DNA of 64,000 bases from an uncultured Microscilla sp. GTDB taxonomy: Bacteria; Bacteroidota; Bacteroidia; Cytophagales; Microscillaceae. This document shows, in pieces, positions 8,923 to 17,744 of this stretch (its first letter is position 1; each line of letters starts with the position of its first letter). The notes under the pieces were generated by a model that worked only from the letters and a program-made list of their open reading frames with translations, did not search any database and was not told the origin of the DNA. The stretch spans positions 1-64,000 of the forward strand of contig NZ_CANLRP010000025.1 of NCBI RefSeq assembly GCF_947493425.1, in the 5' to 3' direction. The position numbers were made by a program, and so were the translations under genes.

Positions 8923-9432
8923 ATGAAATTTAAATTTTTAATAATTGGTTTATTTGCAATTTTAGTTGGTTGTGACCAGCCAAAAGAGATGAGTTCTACA
9001 AACCCTGTAAACTGGCAAAAAAGAATGGTTAAAAGGGCTTTGGGTGATTCACTGGAAAAAGGAAAAACTTATTTATCCGTGTATTCTCAAATTTATAGTC
9101 TTAATGAAGGAAGAATTCAAAACCTAACCGCAACCGTAAGTATGCGAAACACAGACAATAAAGATTCTGTGTTTGTGAATAAAGCAGAATATTTTGACAC
9201 AAAGGGTAAACTCATACGCAATTATTTTGACAAACCGATATTTATCGCCCCAATGGAAACCGTTGAAATTGTGATTGATTTTATGGATGTAAAGGGAGGA
9301 ACAGGTGCCAACTTTTTGTTTGAATGGTCTAAAGAAACGGTCACGAACGAACCTTTATTTGAAGCAGTCATGATTTCTACTTCAGGGCAACAAGGGTTAT
9401 CTTTTTCTACTAAAGGGGTAAAAGTTAGGTAA
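8923..9432 (+). CDS. DUF3124-family lipoprotein
   Basis: A 169-residue lipoprotein (lipobox ILVGC, Cys17). The body matches the DUF3124 pattern as I remember it: YLSVYSQIYSLNEGRIQNLT, then SMRNTDNKDS, EYFDTKGKLIRNY, GGTGANFLFEW and AVMISTSGQQGLSF. The family has no established function. The gene is flanked by intergenic DNA on both sides, and a hairpin terminator follows 32 bp after the stop. Confidence 0.82.
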   Translation: MKFKFLIIGLFAILVGCDQPKEMSSTNPVNWQKRMVKRALGDSLEKGKTYLSVYSQIYSLNEGRIQNLTATVSMRNTDNKDSVFVNKAEYFDTKGKLIRNYFDKPIFIAPMETVEIVIDFMDVKGGTGANFLFEWSKETVTNEPLFEAVMISTSGQQGLSFSTKGVKVR

Positions 9433-9464
9433 ACCAATAAGTTTTTCATGGGTATATTCTCCTA

Positions 9465-9488
9465 AAAAGCGCCCTTCGGAACGCTTTT
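9465..9488 (+). terminator. Terminator hairpin after the DUF3124 gene
   Basis: AAAAGCG and CGCTTTT form a 7-bp stem around a CCCTTCGGAA loop. It coincides with the start of the first of two 105-bp direct repeats; the corresponding stem in the second repeat is mutated. Confidence 0.55.
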
Positions 9489-9571
9489 AACAACCGACCC
9501 CGATTCCAGCACCTGAGGGTACTTTTCAGTATTCCGAAAAACGAGCATAGAAGGTTATTCTGCGATTATTA
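9467..9571. repeat. Direct repeat, copy 1 (about 105 bp)
   Basis: This stretch from AAGCGCCCTTCGGAAC to GCGATTATTA recurs at 9765-9869 with a few substitutions. It is non-coding. It may mark a duplication in which the terminator region of the DUF3124 gene was copied. Confidence 0.8.
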
Positions 9572-9764
9572 GTTTTGGCGGTTGTTTTGGTTGCTTGTGT
9601 CTTCACAAGCAACGGCGTAAGAGCAGCGTCAAAACCCATTCAAATGCCTTTTGTAGGGGCCATCCTTTATGGTTGCCCTAGTGTAGTAAATTTCATCGCC
9701 GTAGTATTTTGAGAGGTTTTGCTACTCAAGGAAGCCTGGAGACTTCTTTTTATATATCAATTTC

Positions 9765-9869
9765 AAGCGCCCTTCGGAACACTTTTAACAACCAACCCCG
9801 ATTTCAGCACTTGAGGGTACTTTTCAGTATTCCGAAAAACGAGCATAGAAGGTGGTTCTGCGATTATTA
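9765..9869. repeat. Direct repeat, copy 2 (about 105 bp)
   Basis: Second copy of the repeat at 9467-9571 with roughly half a dozen differences, for example AACACTTTT for AACGCTTTT, which breaks the hairpin stem. It lies about 30 bp before the gene fragment at 9901. Confidence 0.8.
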
Positions 9870-9900
9870 ATGATGCATTGTTTAGGGCTTAAAACAGCGG

Positions 9901-9995
9901 GAGAAACAAAAGCACAACCTATTCTGGCAAGGTATATTGATAAGAAATAATGCAGGTGATAAGTAGCAAGGTTTTGAACCCTTGCTACTTGAAAC
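9901..9995 (+). pseudogene. Fragment of a histidine phosphatase gene 3' end
   Basis: The bases closely match the last 50 bases of the gene ending at 8541 plus about 45 bases of its downstream flank. The peptide would end ETKAQPILARYIDKK, against ETKAQPIPAKYIDKK in the parent, followed by the same stop. No other part of the gene is present. It is a relic of a local duplication that also produced the 105-bp direct repeats. Confidence 0.75.
9961..9990 (-). terminator. Hairpin after the 10014 gene
   Basis: AAGTAGCAAGG and CCTTGCTACTT form a perfect 11-bp stem with an 8-base loop. It lies 24 bp past the stop codon of the minus-strand gene at 10014-10658. The region derives from the duplicated flank of the histidine phosphatase gene, so it may be a co-opted terminator. 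Confidence 0.5.
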
Positions 9996-10013
9996 TTAAA
10001 CCCGCTTGTTGTT

Positions 10014-10658
10014 CTAACAACCTCCTTGTTTCATTATAGCAGTGTTGGTTTCTTTGCCCCAATCAGGCATCAATTCATTGCCAGGCTTAAAAGTTTCAAA
10101 TTTTTTGGCAGCCTTTTTAAATACAGGACAAGCCGCCTCTTTGCCTCCGCCAAAAGCAGGGGGCATGTTCATTTTCAGAATAGCCTCTATAAAATAAGGT
10201 CGGGGGTTTTCTGGGTTCAAGGCTTTGGCTTTGCCTATTTTTGCAAAAGTACGCCCACTATACTCACGTCCTCTTGCCATTGGGTCTACACTTAGGCGGG
10301 TCAGGGTAAGGTAAGCCCCCAAGGTTACTAATTCCGAATTTTTACTATCTATTTTGTTTGCTTTTTCCAACAAGGCTGCAGCTTTATCCAGCACTTGATC
10401 TTTGGAAGTAGCTTCTTTCTCAAGCCTGGCCATTTTTATGTAACAATAAGCTGCATAATAGTTCGGCAACCATTTGTTGTTTTCGGCATTGCCAATTCGT
10501 TCAAATTGATTGGCAACTGCAACTAATTCTGCTTTGGTTTTAGCAGTTTTCAATTTGCTCAGGTTCGCTTTCATTGCTTTTTCGTATTTATCTCCATTGT
10601 CGGCTTGCAGGGTAAACACGGTACATATACAAATGAGTAATAGGGTTAACTTTTTCAT
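10014..10658 (-). CDS. Exported helical-repeat (TPR-like) protein
   Basis: A 214-residue secreted protein with a signal peptide (about 1-19, MKKLTLLLICICTVFTLQA). The mature part is helical and contains TPR-like segments such as YAAYCYIKMARLEKEA and AALLEKANKIDSKNSELV. It ends with KQGGC, leaving a C-terminal cysteine. It lies downstream of a TonB-dependent receptor on the same strand, 123 bp away, a pairing seen in other Bacteroidota. It may be a periplasmic partner of that receptor; the sequence does not prove it. Confidence 0.75.
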   Translation of the reverse strand: MKKLTLLLICICTVFTLQADNGDKYEKAMKANLSKLKTAKTKAELVAVANQFERIGNAENNKWLPNYYAAYCYIKMARLEKEATSKDQVLDKAAALLEKANKIDSKNSELVTLGAYLTLTRLSVDPMARGREYSGRTFAKIGKAKALNPENPRPYFIEAILKMNMPPAFGGGKEAACPVFKKAAKKFETFKPGNELMPDWGKETNTAIMKQGGC

Positions 10659-10781
10659 ATTTTTTTGAGTTTATGGGGTTGTTTTTTTGTAAATAAATGA
10701 TCATTAATAGTTACTACTAACTGCCTTTGTTGCTTGTAAGGCTACCTTGGCTTTTTGTTTTGAGGCATTCATTGACTGCAG

Positions 10782-12923
10782 CTATCGCTTGCCAATAGAG
10801 ACAAACATTCCGATAAAAACGCCCCGGTCAGCAGCCTGACCCACGGCTTGTCTTTGGGTACCATCGGGCGCATAACGGTAGCCAAACACATTTTGTACAC
10901 CCAATACATTGTTGATCGAAGCAAACAAAATAGTGAAATTGTCAAACAGTGATGTAATGTAGGTGTAAGTCAGGCTTAGGTTATGGTAAGCCGGGGTAGT
11001 ATCGCCGTGAAACTCAGGGTTATTTGGGTTGAAATAAGCCCGACCTGAACTGAAAGTATAAGTAAATCCTACATAACTATGAATACCAGAGAAGTACTGC
11101 TTGTATACCATCGAGAGCGTGTGATGAGCTGCAAAACCAGGCCTTGCCAAAGTTGGAAAGTTTTGAAACTCACGTTCAGTATCTAAAAACGAGTAAGAAA
11201 CCCAGTAATCTACGTTTTTAAAAGTTTGTTTGTCGCGCCAAAACAACTCTATCCCTCTGGCAAACCCATAGCCATTGTTGTTGACCTCAAGTTGGGCAAA
11301 ATCCTGGTTATTTTTGATCAGATCGTCGTACTGCTTATAGTATCCTTCTATTCTAAAAGTGCGCTTGCCGGGTACCATCCACTGGTAGTTGAGCAGGTAA
11401 TGTACCGATTGTTCAAACTGGAGGTCAGTGGGCAGCCTTGCTGTTTTGAGTTGTATTAAGTCATTGGTTTGAGGAGTTTGAAAAAACTGCCCATAAGCAG
11501 CCGATACCTGACTGTATTTGCCGGTTTTGTAGGCAAGCGATAGCCTGGGGGCAAAATTTTGTTGTCCAATTACTTCCGATTTTTCCATCCTTACCCCAAA
11601 ACGCCCGGCAAGTTTACGGGTAAAAAACACATCAGCCTCTACAAAACCCGCCAAGTAGTTTTCTTCGAGCCCCCGGCTCAATTGGTTAAGCCCATCGTCA
11701 AAATTGAATCGTTGCACTTCTCCCCCAAAAGTAAGTCCTGAGTTTTCGCCCAAAAGATGTTGTACTGTAATGCGCCCTTGTTGCAAGCGTTCTTGCTGAA
11801 AAATGCGGTTACCATTGAGCAAAATCAAGTCATGATCATGGCTATAAGAGCCTCCCACTTGTACAAACCAGCGATCATTGAGAGCTTCTTTCCACGAAGT
11901 ATTGATATAAGTATTGTCATTGGTCAAGTCTAACGCATTGGTGGTATTTTCTAAGCTTATATCTTGATAGTTCATTGCCAGGTTTGACTGGTTATAAGTG
12001 CTATACAGTTTGAATATGCCCGTTTTAGAAGTTTTTTGTCTAAAAATAAGCGAGCCTTCCACACTTTCAGGGGCACGTTTCCAGTCGGCATTTTGCGGAA
12101 TAAGTTGAAAAACCGGTTCCAGGTTGGTATACCTTGTGTTGAGGCTCAGTGAGGTGTTTTTCCAACGTTGGGTATGCCCCGCACCTACACCCACAGTCAT
12201 AAGATCAATATTGGTCTGTGTTTTTTCGGCAAGGTCTTGCGAGTTGAGCACCAACACCGACGAAAGAGCCTGACCGTATTGGGCAGAATAGCCCCCAGTG
12301 CTAAAAACAGTTCCCTTGAACAAAAAAGGAGAAAAACGTCCTCGTTGAGGCACATCAGGCACTGAGCTATAAAATGGGTTTTGCACTACTAAACCATCAA
12401 TCAATGTTTTGGTTTCGTTGGCAGCGCCTCCTCGTACAAACAAGCCTTCTGTTTCACCTACTGTTTGAGCTCCTGGCAAAGTTTGTAAAGCGCCCACCAA
12501 ATCTCCTGCGCCACCACCTGCTGTAGTAGCTATGTCAATAGAGTTGAGCACCACCACCCGTTTTTCGTCACTTGCCTCAAACGCCCCTGCAGTAATGACC
12601 ACCGTGTTTAGTTCGTTGGCTTCTTCTTTTAGGCGCACGTTTATCTGTACAGGTTTGCCCAAAAGGGTGATTTTTTGCTCAAAGGTTTTAAAACTGATAT
12701 AAGCGACCACCAATACTGCCTCACCTTGTTGGGTAGTGCTAAACTGAAACTGCCCATCTATATTGGTAGAAGTACCATCATACGTGTTTTTGACCGATAC
12801 ATTGGCTCCTGCCAAAGCCTCGCCTTTTTCATCAGTTACCATACCACTTATCAGTGTTTGTGCCTGTAGTGGTATGGTGGCTGTCCAAAGCAATAATATA
12901 ATGATACACTTCAGGTATGTCAT
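10782..12923 (-). CDS. TonB-dependent outer-membrane receptor
   Basis: A 713-residue outer-membrane protein. A signal peptide (about 1-21) is followed by a carboxypeptidase-regulatory-like beta sandwich (about 23-110, ISGMVTDEKGEALAGANVSV), a plug domain (about 115-230, with LQTLPGAQTVGETEGLFVRG and LIDGLVVQNPFY) and a 22-strand-type barrel ending GVFIGMFVSIGKR. It imports an unidentified ligand using TonB energy. There is no SusD partner, so it resembles siderophore/vitamin-type receptors more than glycan SusC. A helical-repeat exported protein follows. No Fur- or cobalamin-type regulatory site was recognised upstream. Confidence 0.9.
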   Translation of the reverse strand: MTYLKCIIILLLWTATIPLQAQTLISGMVTDEKGEALAGANVSVKNTYDGTSTNIDGQFQFSTTQQGEAVLVVAYISFKTFEQKITLLGKPVQINVRLKEEANELNTVVITAGAFEASDEKRVVVLNSIDIATTAGGGAGDLVGALQTLPGAQTVGETEGLFVRGGAANETKTLIDGLVVQNPFYSSVPDVPQRGRFSPFLFKGTVFSTGGYSAQYGQALSSVLVLNSQDLAEKTQTNIDLMTVGVGAGHTQRWKNTSLSLNTRYTNLEPVFQLIPQNADWKRAPESVEGSLIFRQKTSKTGIFKLYSTYNQSNLAMNYQDISLENTTNALDLTNDNTYINTSWKEALNDRWFVQVGGSYSHDHDLILLNGNRIFQQERLQQGRITVQHLLGENSGLTFGGEVQRFNFDDGLNQLSRGLEENYLAGFVEADVFFTRKLAGRFGVRMEKSEVIGQQNFAPRLSLAYKTGKYSQVSAAYGQFFQTPQTNDLIQLKTARLPTDLQFEQSVHYLLNYQWMVPGKRTFRIEGYYKQYDDLIKNNQDFAQLEVNNNGYGFARGIELFWRDKQTFKNVDYWVSYSFLDTEREFQNFPTLARPGFAAHHTLSMVYKQYFSGIHSYVGFTYTFSSGRAYFNPNNPEFHGDTTPAYHNLSLTYTYITSLFDNFTILFASINNVLGVQNVFGYRYAPDGTQRQAVGQAADRGVFIGMFVSIGKR

Positions 12924-13123
12924 TTATTCAATGGTTATATGATTTGTATTAAGTTGTTACAAATAAAGGGTTTAAACTCAACCAAGGCTTGCTTTAGGGA
13001 GTGAGTTGGTGAATAGCAGGCGTGAAATGGTAGGAGAGGGGAGTAGCAAGTAATGAAGGTATTTGTCTAATAGGTTTTGCTGTTCAAGAAAGAGCCTGCT
13101 ACTTTTTGGTCTCTTCATAAAAA

Positions 13124-13155
13124 AATCCCTTACCGAAAAGTATCAGTAAGGGATT
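13124..13155 (-). terminator. Intrinsic terminator after secDF
   Basis: AATCCCTTAC and GTAAGGGATT form a perfect 10-bp stem with a 12-base loop. On the minus strand it is followed by a T tract. It lies about 30 bp beyond the secDF stop. Confidence 0.8.
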
Positions 13156-13186
13156 GTATGTATATAAATCTAAAAACTACTATATG

Positions 13187-16100
13187 CTATTTTGCGGCTT
13201 CTGTTGTTGCTTTCTTCTCTTTCTTTTTCTGCATGTTATAAAAATCTAACACCACCGGAGAAGCAATAAATACAGAAGAATAAGTACCTACTAAAACTCC
13301 CACTAACAAAGCAAAAGAGAAGCCTCTCAATACTTCGCCACCTGCAAGGAACAAGGTCAATACTACTACCAACGTAGTGGTAGAGGTCATTACGGTACGA
13401 CTCAAGGTATTGTTGATGGCATTGTTCAATACTTCGCTAAATGACTGCCCACGGTGTCCTTTAGTATTGTCTTCGTCTTCTTCACGAATACGGTCAAATA
13501 CTACCACCGTATCGTTAATTGAGTACCCAATTACGGTAAGAATGGCAGCAATAAATACTTGGTCTATCTCTAGGGTAAAACCAAGCAAGTGGGCAATAGA
13601 GAATGCCGAAAGCACAAACAATACATCGTGGAACAAAGCGGCAATAGCTCCTGCACCGTACTGCCAGCGACGGAAACGTACCACAATGTAAATAAAGATA
13701 ACTACCAGCGAGAATAATACTGCAGTTTGGGCAGTGTTACGAATGTCATCGGCAATGGTTGATCCTACCTTAGAAGAACTTTCTACCGAAGGTGCTTTGC
13801 CTTGGTTGAACTTTTTCAAGCCATTCAATACCATAGCTTTTACTTTTTTATCGGCTTCTTGCGACTCATCGTCAATCAAGTAACTGGTAGTTACTTTAAT
13901 CTGGTTGCTGGCACCAAAAGTTTTTACTTCCAGTCCACCCTTAAACGACTCGGTCAATGCCTGACGAGCATCAGTAGCAGCCACCGATTTTTCAAACTTC
14001 ACTACATAAGAGCGTCCTCCTTTGAAATCTACCCCCAGGTTTAGTCCACCATTGATTACCATAGCAATGATACCACAAGCGATAAATGCTGCAGAACCCA
14101 TGTAAGCTTTCTTTCTTAGTTTGATAAACTGGATATTGGCTTTGCCCATAGTTGGGATAAAAGAAGAAAATCCGATGTTACGTTTGCCACCGCGAGAAAT
14201 AGCCTCAATGATTAAACGGGTAATAAAGATGGCACTAAACAATGAACAAGCAATACCAATCATCAATGTAACCGCAAAACCTTTTACTCCACCAGAACCA
14301 AAACTATAAAGAATGGCGCCAATAAGGAAAGTAGTTACGTTGGCATCTATAATAGAGCTGTAAGCTTTTTCATACCCTAGTTTGATAGCCATAGGTAGTT
14401 TTACTGCTTGCTCACGGCGAAGTTCTTCCCGAATACGTTCATAAATAAGTACGTTGGCATCTACCGACATACCAATGGTGAGTACAATACCTGCAATACC
14501 AGGCAACGTGAGTACTGCCCCAAATTGCGCCAAAATACCTACGATAAAGAAGATGTTGGCAAGTAAAGCAATGTTGGCAATGGCACCCCCAAGCTTGTAG
14601 TACAGAATCATAAATATTACTACCAAGCCCAAACCTACCAACATAGACTGAAGTCCTTGGTTAATAGATTTTTGACCCAAAGAAGGTCCTACAATGGCTT
14701 CTTCTACGATACGTACCGGAGCAGGAAGTTTACCTGCTTTAAGAATATTTGCTAAATCTTTTGCTTCTTCGATGCTAAAACTACCACTGATAGAAGAGTT
14801 ACCACTAGGAATTTCGTTTTGTACAGTAGGCGCAGAGTATACATTACCATCCAATACAATGGCTACACGACGACCAACGTTGGCACGGGTAAGTTTTTTC
14901 CACTCATTAGTACCCAGTTGGTTCATACGCATAGATACTTCTGGCTGAGAGTTTTGATCAAACTCCTGGCGTGCATCTACTACTACGTCACCTTCCAGAG
15001 GAGCCTTGCCACCACGAGTGTTTTTAGCAATGTGTAAGCTCAACAACCCATTGGCATCAGGTTTTACATCCCAGAAAAATAAAGCATTTCCTTTAAACAT
15101 ACGACGAACCTCAGCACGTCTTAGGTAAGAGTTAATTTCAGCGGTATCTTTTACCAAAGCAGCATAGTTTCTTCCGTTGTTTTTGAACAAACGAGCGAAT
15201 TTTGAACCTATTTGTTGGGTAGTGTCTTTCTTTACCTCTTTTTTCTTGGCAGTATCCGCTTTTTTAGCTGTGTCCTTCTTGGTGTTGGCACTGTCGGTTT
15301 TGCTAGAGTCAGTTTTGGTACCTCCAGCCACCAAAGAGTTTTCAGTAGAGTCAGTTTCTTGGGCGGTAGTATCGCCTGCTACCAATAAATTATCATCTGT
15401 TTTTTTAGCAGTATCTACTTTAGTCTCCGTTTTTGTAGAGTTTCCTGTAGTTTTTTGCTCTGCTTTTTCAAGCTTGGTCATGTACTGGTTTAACTGAGAG
15501 AAGCTCAAGGCAATCTCGTTTAACTCATATAGTTCCCAGAATTCAAGCTTAGCTACACCAGAAATCAGTTTTCTTACCCTTTCAGGATTGTCAACTCCTG
15601 GCAATTCGATCATAATACGACCAGAACCAGGTAGTTTTTGAATGTTAGGGTTGGCTACTCCAAATTTATCAATACGACGACGCAAGATTTCGAATGCGCG
15701 ATCAATACCCTCGTCTACTTCTTTACCAATAAAAGTAATTACTTCATCGTTGGTAGAGTTGGTTCTGATCTTTTCACGGTTGGCACTACTGGCAAAAATA
15801 TCAGCCAGTTTGTCGTTGGGATACAACTTCTCAAAAGCATTTTGGAAAAGAAATGCAAATTTTTCCTGGCTGTTTGCCTGTGCTTTTTGTGCTTCTTGCA
15901 GTGACCTATTTAGTTTTACACTAGCGCTGCTACCCGATAATGCTTTGATGATTTCGATGGGAGAAACTTCTACTACCACGTGCATACCACCTTGCAAATC
16001 AAGACCCAAAGAAAGCTCTTTTTGCTTTACTTCTTTGTAGTCATACGATGCCCAAGGCAATTTATATACTACTTGATTGTCGACAGAGTCAAAGTACTTT

Positions 16101-16258
16101 TGTTTTTGACTGTTGCTTACCACACCAGTTTTAGGGTCACGCGCATATTCTTCAGCTTTTTGCTGCACACTGCGCGCCTGAAATGTAAAAGACAGGTAAT
16201 AAATACACAATAGTGTAATGGATACCGTCAAAATAATAACTCCGGTTTTATTCCGCAT
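13187..16258 (-). CDS. secDF: Fused SecDF protein translocase subunit
   Basis: A 1023-residue fusion of SecD and SecF, inner-membrane proteins that use the proton gradient to help pull proteins through SecYEG. The SecD half has TM1 (about 7-26), LSLGLDLQGGMHVVVEV (D1), the P1 region and a helix bundle with IGMSVDANVLIYERIREE. The SecF half carries LGVDFKGGRSYVVKF and IGYSINDTVVVFDRIREE. An insertion of about 80 residues (about 268-348) rich in Lys, Thr, Asp and Ser interrupts the periplasmic part of SecD; most SecD proteins lack it. The C-terminal tail is lysine-rich. The gene stands alone and ends at a strong terminator. Confidence 0.96.
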   Translation of the reverse strand: MRNKTGVIILTVSITLLCIYYLSFTFQARSVQQKAEEYARDPKTGVVSNSQKQKYFDSVDNQVVYKLPWASYDYKEVKQKELSLGLDLQGGMHVVVEVSPIEIIKALSGSSASVKLNRSLQEAQKAQANSQEKFAFLFQNAFEKLYPNDKLADIFASSANREKIRTNSTNDEVITFIGKEVDEGIDRAFEILRRRIDKFGVANPNIQKLPGSGRIMIELPGVDNPERVRKLISGVAKLEFWELYELNEIALSFSQLNQYMTKLEKAEQKTTGNSTKTETKVDTAKKTDDNLLVAGDTTAQETDSTENSLVAGGTKTDSSKTDSANTKKDTAKKADTAKKKEVKKDTTQQIGSKFARLFKNNGRNYAALVKDTAEINSYLRRAEVRRMFKGNALFFWDVKPDANGLLSLHIAKNTRGGKAPLEGDVVVDARQEFDQNSQPEVSMRMNQLGTNEWKKLTRANVGRRVAIVLDGNVYSAPTVQNEIPSGNSSISGSFSIEEAKDLANILKAGKLPAPVRIVEEAIVGPSLGQKSINQGLQSMLVGLGLVVIFMILYYKLGGAIANIALLANIFFIVGILAQFGAVLTLPGIAGIVLTIGMSVDANVLIYERIREELRREQAVKLPMAIKLGYEKAYSSIIDANVTTFLIGAILYSFGSGGVKGFAVTLMIGIACSLFSAIFITRLIIEAISRGGKRNIGFSSFIPTMGKANIQFIKLRKKAYMGSAAFIACGIIAMVINGGLNLGVDFKGGRSYVVKFEKSVAATDARQALTESFKGGLEVKTFGASNQIKVTTSYLIDDESQEADKKVKAMVLNGLKKFNQGKAPSVESSSKVGSTIADDIRNTAQTAVLFSLVVIFIYIVVRFRRWQYGAGAIAALFHDVLFVLSAFSIAHLLGFTLEIDQVFIAAILTVIGYSINDTVVVFDRIREEDEDNTKGHRGQSFSEVLNNAINNTLSRTVMTSTTTLVVVLTLFLAGGEVLRGFSFALLVGVLVGTYSSVFIASPVVLDFYNMQKKKEKKATTEAAK

Positions 16259-16403
16259 TTTTGTTAGAATTTAATAATAAAGTTTTGAGATTTTTTATAA
16301 AGTATAGCAATGAATATTGCCGCTGTATGAGTTCATACAGTCTGACAATCAATGCTTTTATGTCTTTTTAAAGGGAAATTAAAAAGGGTGAAATGGAGAG
16401 GCG

Positions 16404-16832
16404 CTAGGGGGCATTAATTACTATAAAGTGGTTGAACACATTCTCAAAATAGGGGAGGAGCGCAATAGAGGGTTCAGCGTAGTAAGTATGGTACTCAATA
16501 GATGGACACTCTATGTTGAACAACAGGTGAAGGGCAGGATCAATGTTTACATTTAATGGAGGCACTGTGTGCTCCAGGGTAAGTTCCTGTACTATTACCT
16601 CTTCCTGGTGGTCTTGTGTTTGCTTTTGCTCTTTTTCTTGATGAGTATTTGTGTTCTGATGAGCAATGTTTTGTTTTTGACGTGTATCGCCGGGTTTGGC
16701 TACTTGTTTTTTTACAAGCGCTTTACTTTGGAATGCGTCAAACACTCGCCCGTTTGCCAGCAACGTAGAAGTAATGGCAAGGTATGCTAATAGCAATGTA
16801 AAAAAGCGATATGTTTTTTGTCTGTTCATCAT
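16404..16832 (-). CDS. Small exported protein, function unknown
   Basis: A 142-residue protein with a signal peptide (about 1-26; start at Met1 or Met2). The middle is a polar Gln/His/Glu/Lys-rich stretch (about 50-80) and the C-terminal part is hydrophobic and aromatic. I recognise no family. Support for expression comes from a good Bacteroidota promoter only 13 bases upstream of the start. It is divergent from an orphan LytTR regulator, so that regulator may control it. Confidence 0.6.
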   Translation of the reverse strand: MMNRQKTYRFFTLLLAYLAITSTLLANGRVFDAFQSKALVKKQVAKPGDTRQKQNIAHQNTNTHQEKEQKQTQDHQEEVIVQELTLEHTVPPLNVNIDPALHLLFNIECPSIEYHTYYAEPSIALLPYFENVFNHFIVINAP

Positions 16833-16844
16833 TTAAAGTGGGCG

Positions 16845-16876
16845 CAAATGTACAAAATACTTTTTTGTATGCCAAA
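16845..16876 (-). promoter_or_regulatory. Bacteroidota-type promoter, nearly leaderless
   Basis: On the minus strand TTTG (16873-16876) stands 20 bases before TACATTTG (16845-16852), matching the consensus in sequence and spacing. The gene start at 16832 is only 12 bases away, so the transcript would have a leader of just a few bases. Confidence 0.55.
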
Positions 16877-16984
16877 CCTTACTTGGGTTTAGCTTGTCTT
16901 TTGCCCAAATTAATGCTTAAAAGAGTGATATATCACCGTCAAAAAATTTAATAACTTTCCTTCTGCTTGTAGTGTCTAAATTGA

Positions 16985-16992
16985 TAACTTTG
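16985..16992 (+). promoter_or_regulatory. Candidate -7 box for the LytTR gene
   Basis: TAACTTTG matches the Bacteroidota -7 element and lies 27 bases before the ATG at 17019. A TTG at 16967-16969 is 15 bases upstream, slightly closer than usual. Confidence 0.4.
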
Positions 16993-17018
16993 GCTACAGT
17001 TTAATAAAACTAGATAAT

Positions 17019-17729
17019 ATGACTATACGCTGTATTATAGTAGACGACGAACCCCTGGCTACCGATATTTTAGAAGCTTATGTAAGTAAAATTGCTTTTT
17101 TGGAGTTGGTGCAAATATGTGCCAATGCCTTTGAAGCTTTGGATTGTGTGAAGAAAAATACGATTGATTTGATATTTTTAGACATTAATATGCCCGACTT
17201 GTCAGGCATTGAGTTTTTAAATGCCTTGCCTCAAAAGCCTGCCGTGATTTTTACTACGGCTTATGCCGACTATGCCATTGAGGGATTTAACCTCGATGCT
17301 GTAGACTATTTGCTTAAACCTATTTCGTTTGATCGTTTTTTAAAGGCAGCCAACAAAGCTGAAAGTTTCTTAGTCAGTAAGCAGTTGGGCAAGGAGGTGG
17401 TTGGGTTTGATGAAGCTCCTACAGAATACCTTTTTGTGAAAACTGAGTATAAAATTGTGAAGGTAAACTTGAAGGATATATGGTATGTAGAAGGGCTAAA
17501 GGATTACATTAAAATAGTTACCTCAGGAGGGCAACTGCTTACGCTCCAAAGTATGAAAAATATGCTGGAGACCTTGCCCGATGTGCAGTTTATGCGTGTG
17601 CATAAGTCTTATATTGTTGCCATGGCATATATAGAAACCATTGAGCGCAACAAAATCAAAATTCAGGATAAGTGGATTCCTATTGGTACCACCTACCGCG
17701 ACCAGTTTTATAAGCGCATCGAGCGTTAA
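17019..17729 (+). CDS. LytTR-family response regulator
   Basis: A 236-residue DNA-binding response regulator. The receiver domain (about 1-120) has the acidic pair in VDDEP, the phospho-acceptor Asp in FLDINMPDLSG, the Thr in FTTAYADY and the Lys in DYLLKPISF. The LytTR domain (about 135-236) shows YLFVKTEYKIVKVNL, IWYVEGLKDYIKI and FMRVHKSYIV. Such regulators usually pair with a 7TM or 5TM LytS-type histidine kinase, but none is adjacent, so it is an orphan here. It is divergent from the small exported gene at 16404 and convergent, 15 bp away, with a STAS-like gene. Confidence 0.93.
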   Translation: MTIRCIIVDDEPLATDILEAYVSKIAFLELVQICANAFEALDCVKKNTIDLIFLDINMPDLSGIEFLNALPQKPAVIFTTAYADYAIEGFNLDAVDYLLKPISFDRFLKAANKAESFLVSKQLGKEVVGFDEAPTEYLFVKTEYKIVKVNLKDIWYVEGLKDYIKIVTSGGQLLTLQSMKNMLETLPDVQFMRVHKSYIVAMAYIETIERNKIKIQDKWIPIGTTYRDQFYKRIER

Positions 17730-17744
17730 GGTTCGCTTACTGTT

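Noticed and set aside
10782-12923. SusC/SusD glycan-uptake locus
   Set aside because: The receptor has no SusD neighbour or glycoside hydrolase genes, and its length fits other TonB receptors.
13377-16213. Plus-strand ORFs antisense to secDF
   Set aside because: They mirror the codon pattern of secDF and have no start context or family similarity.
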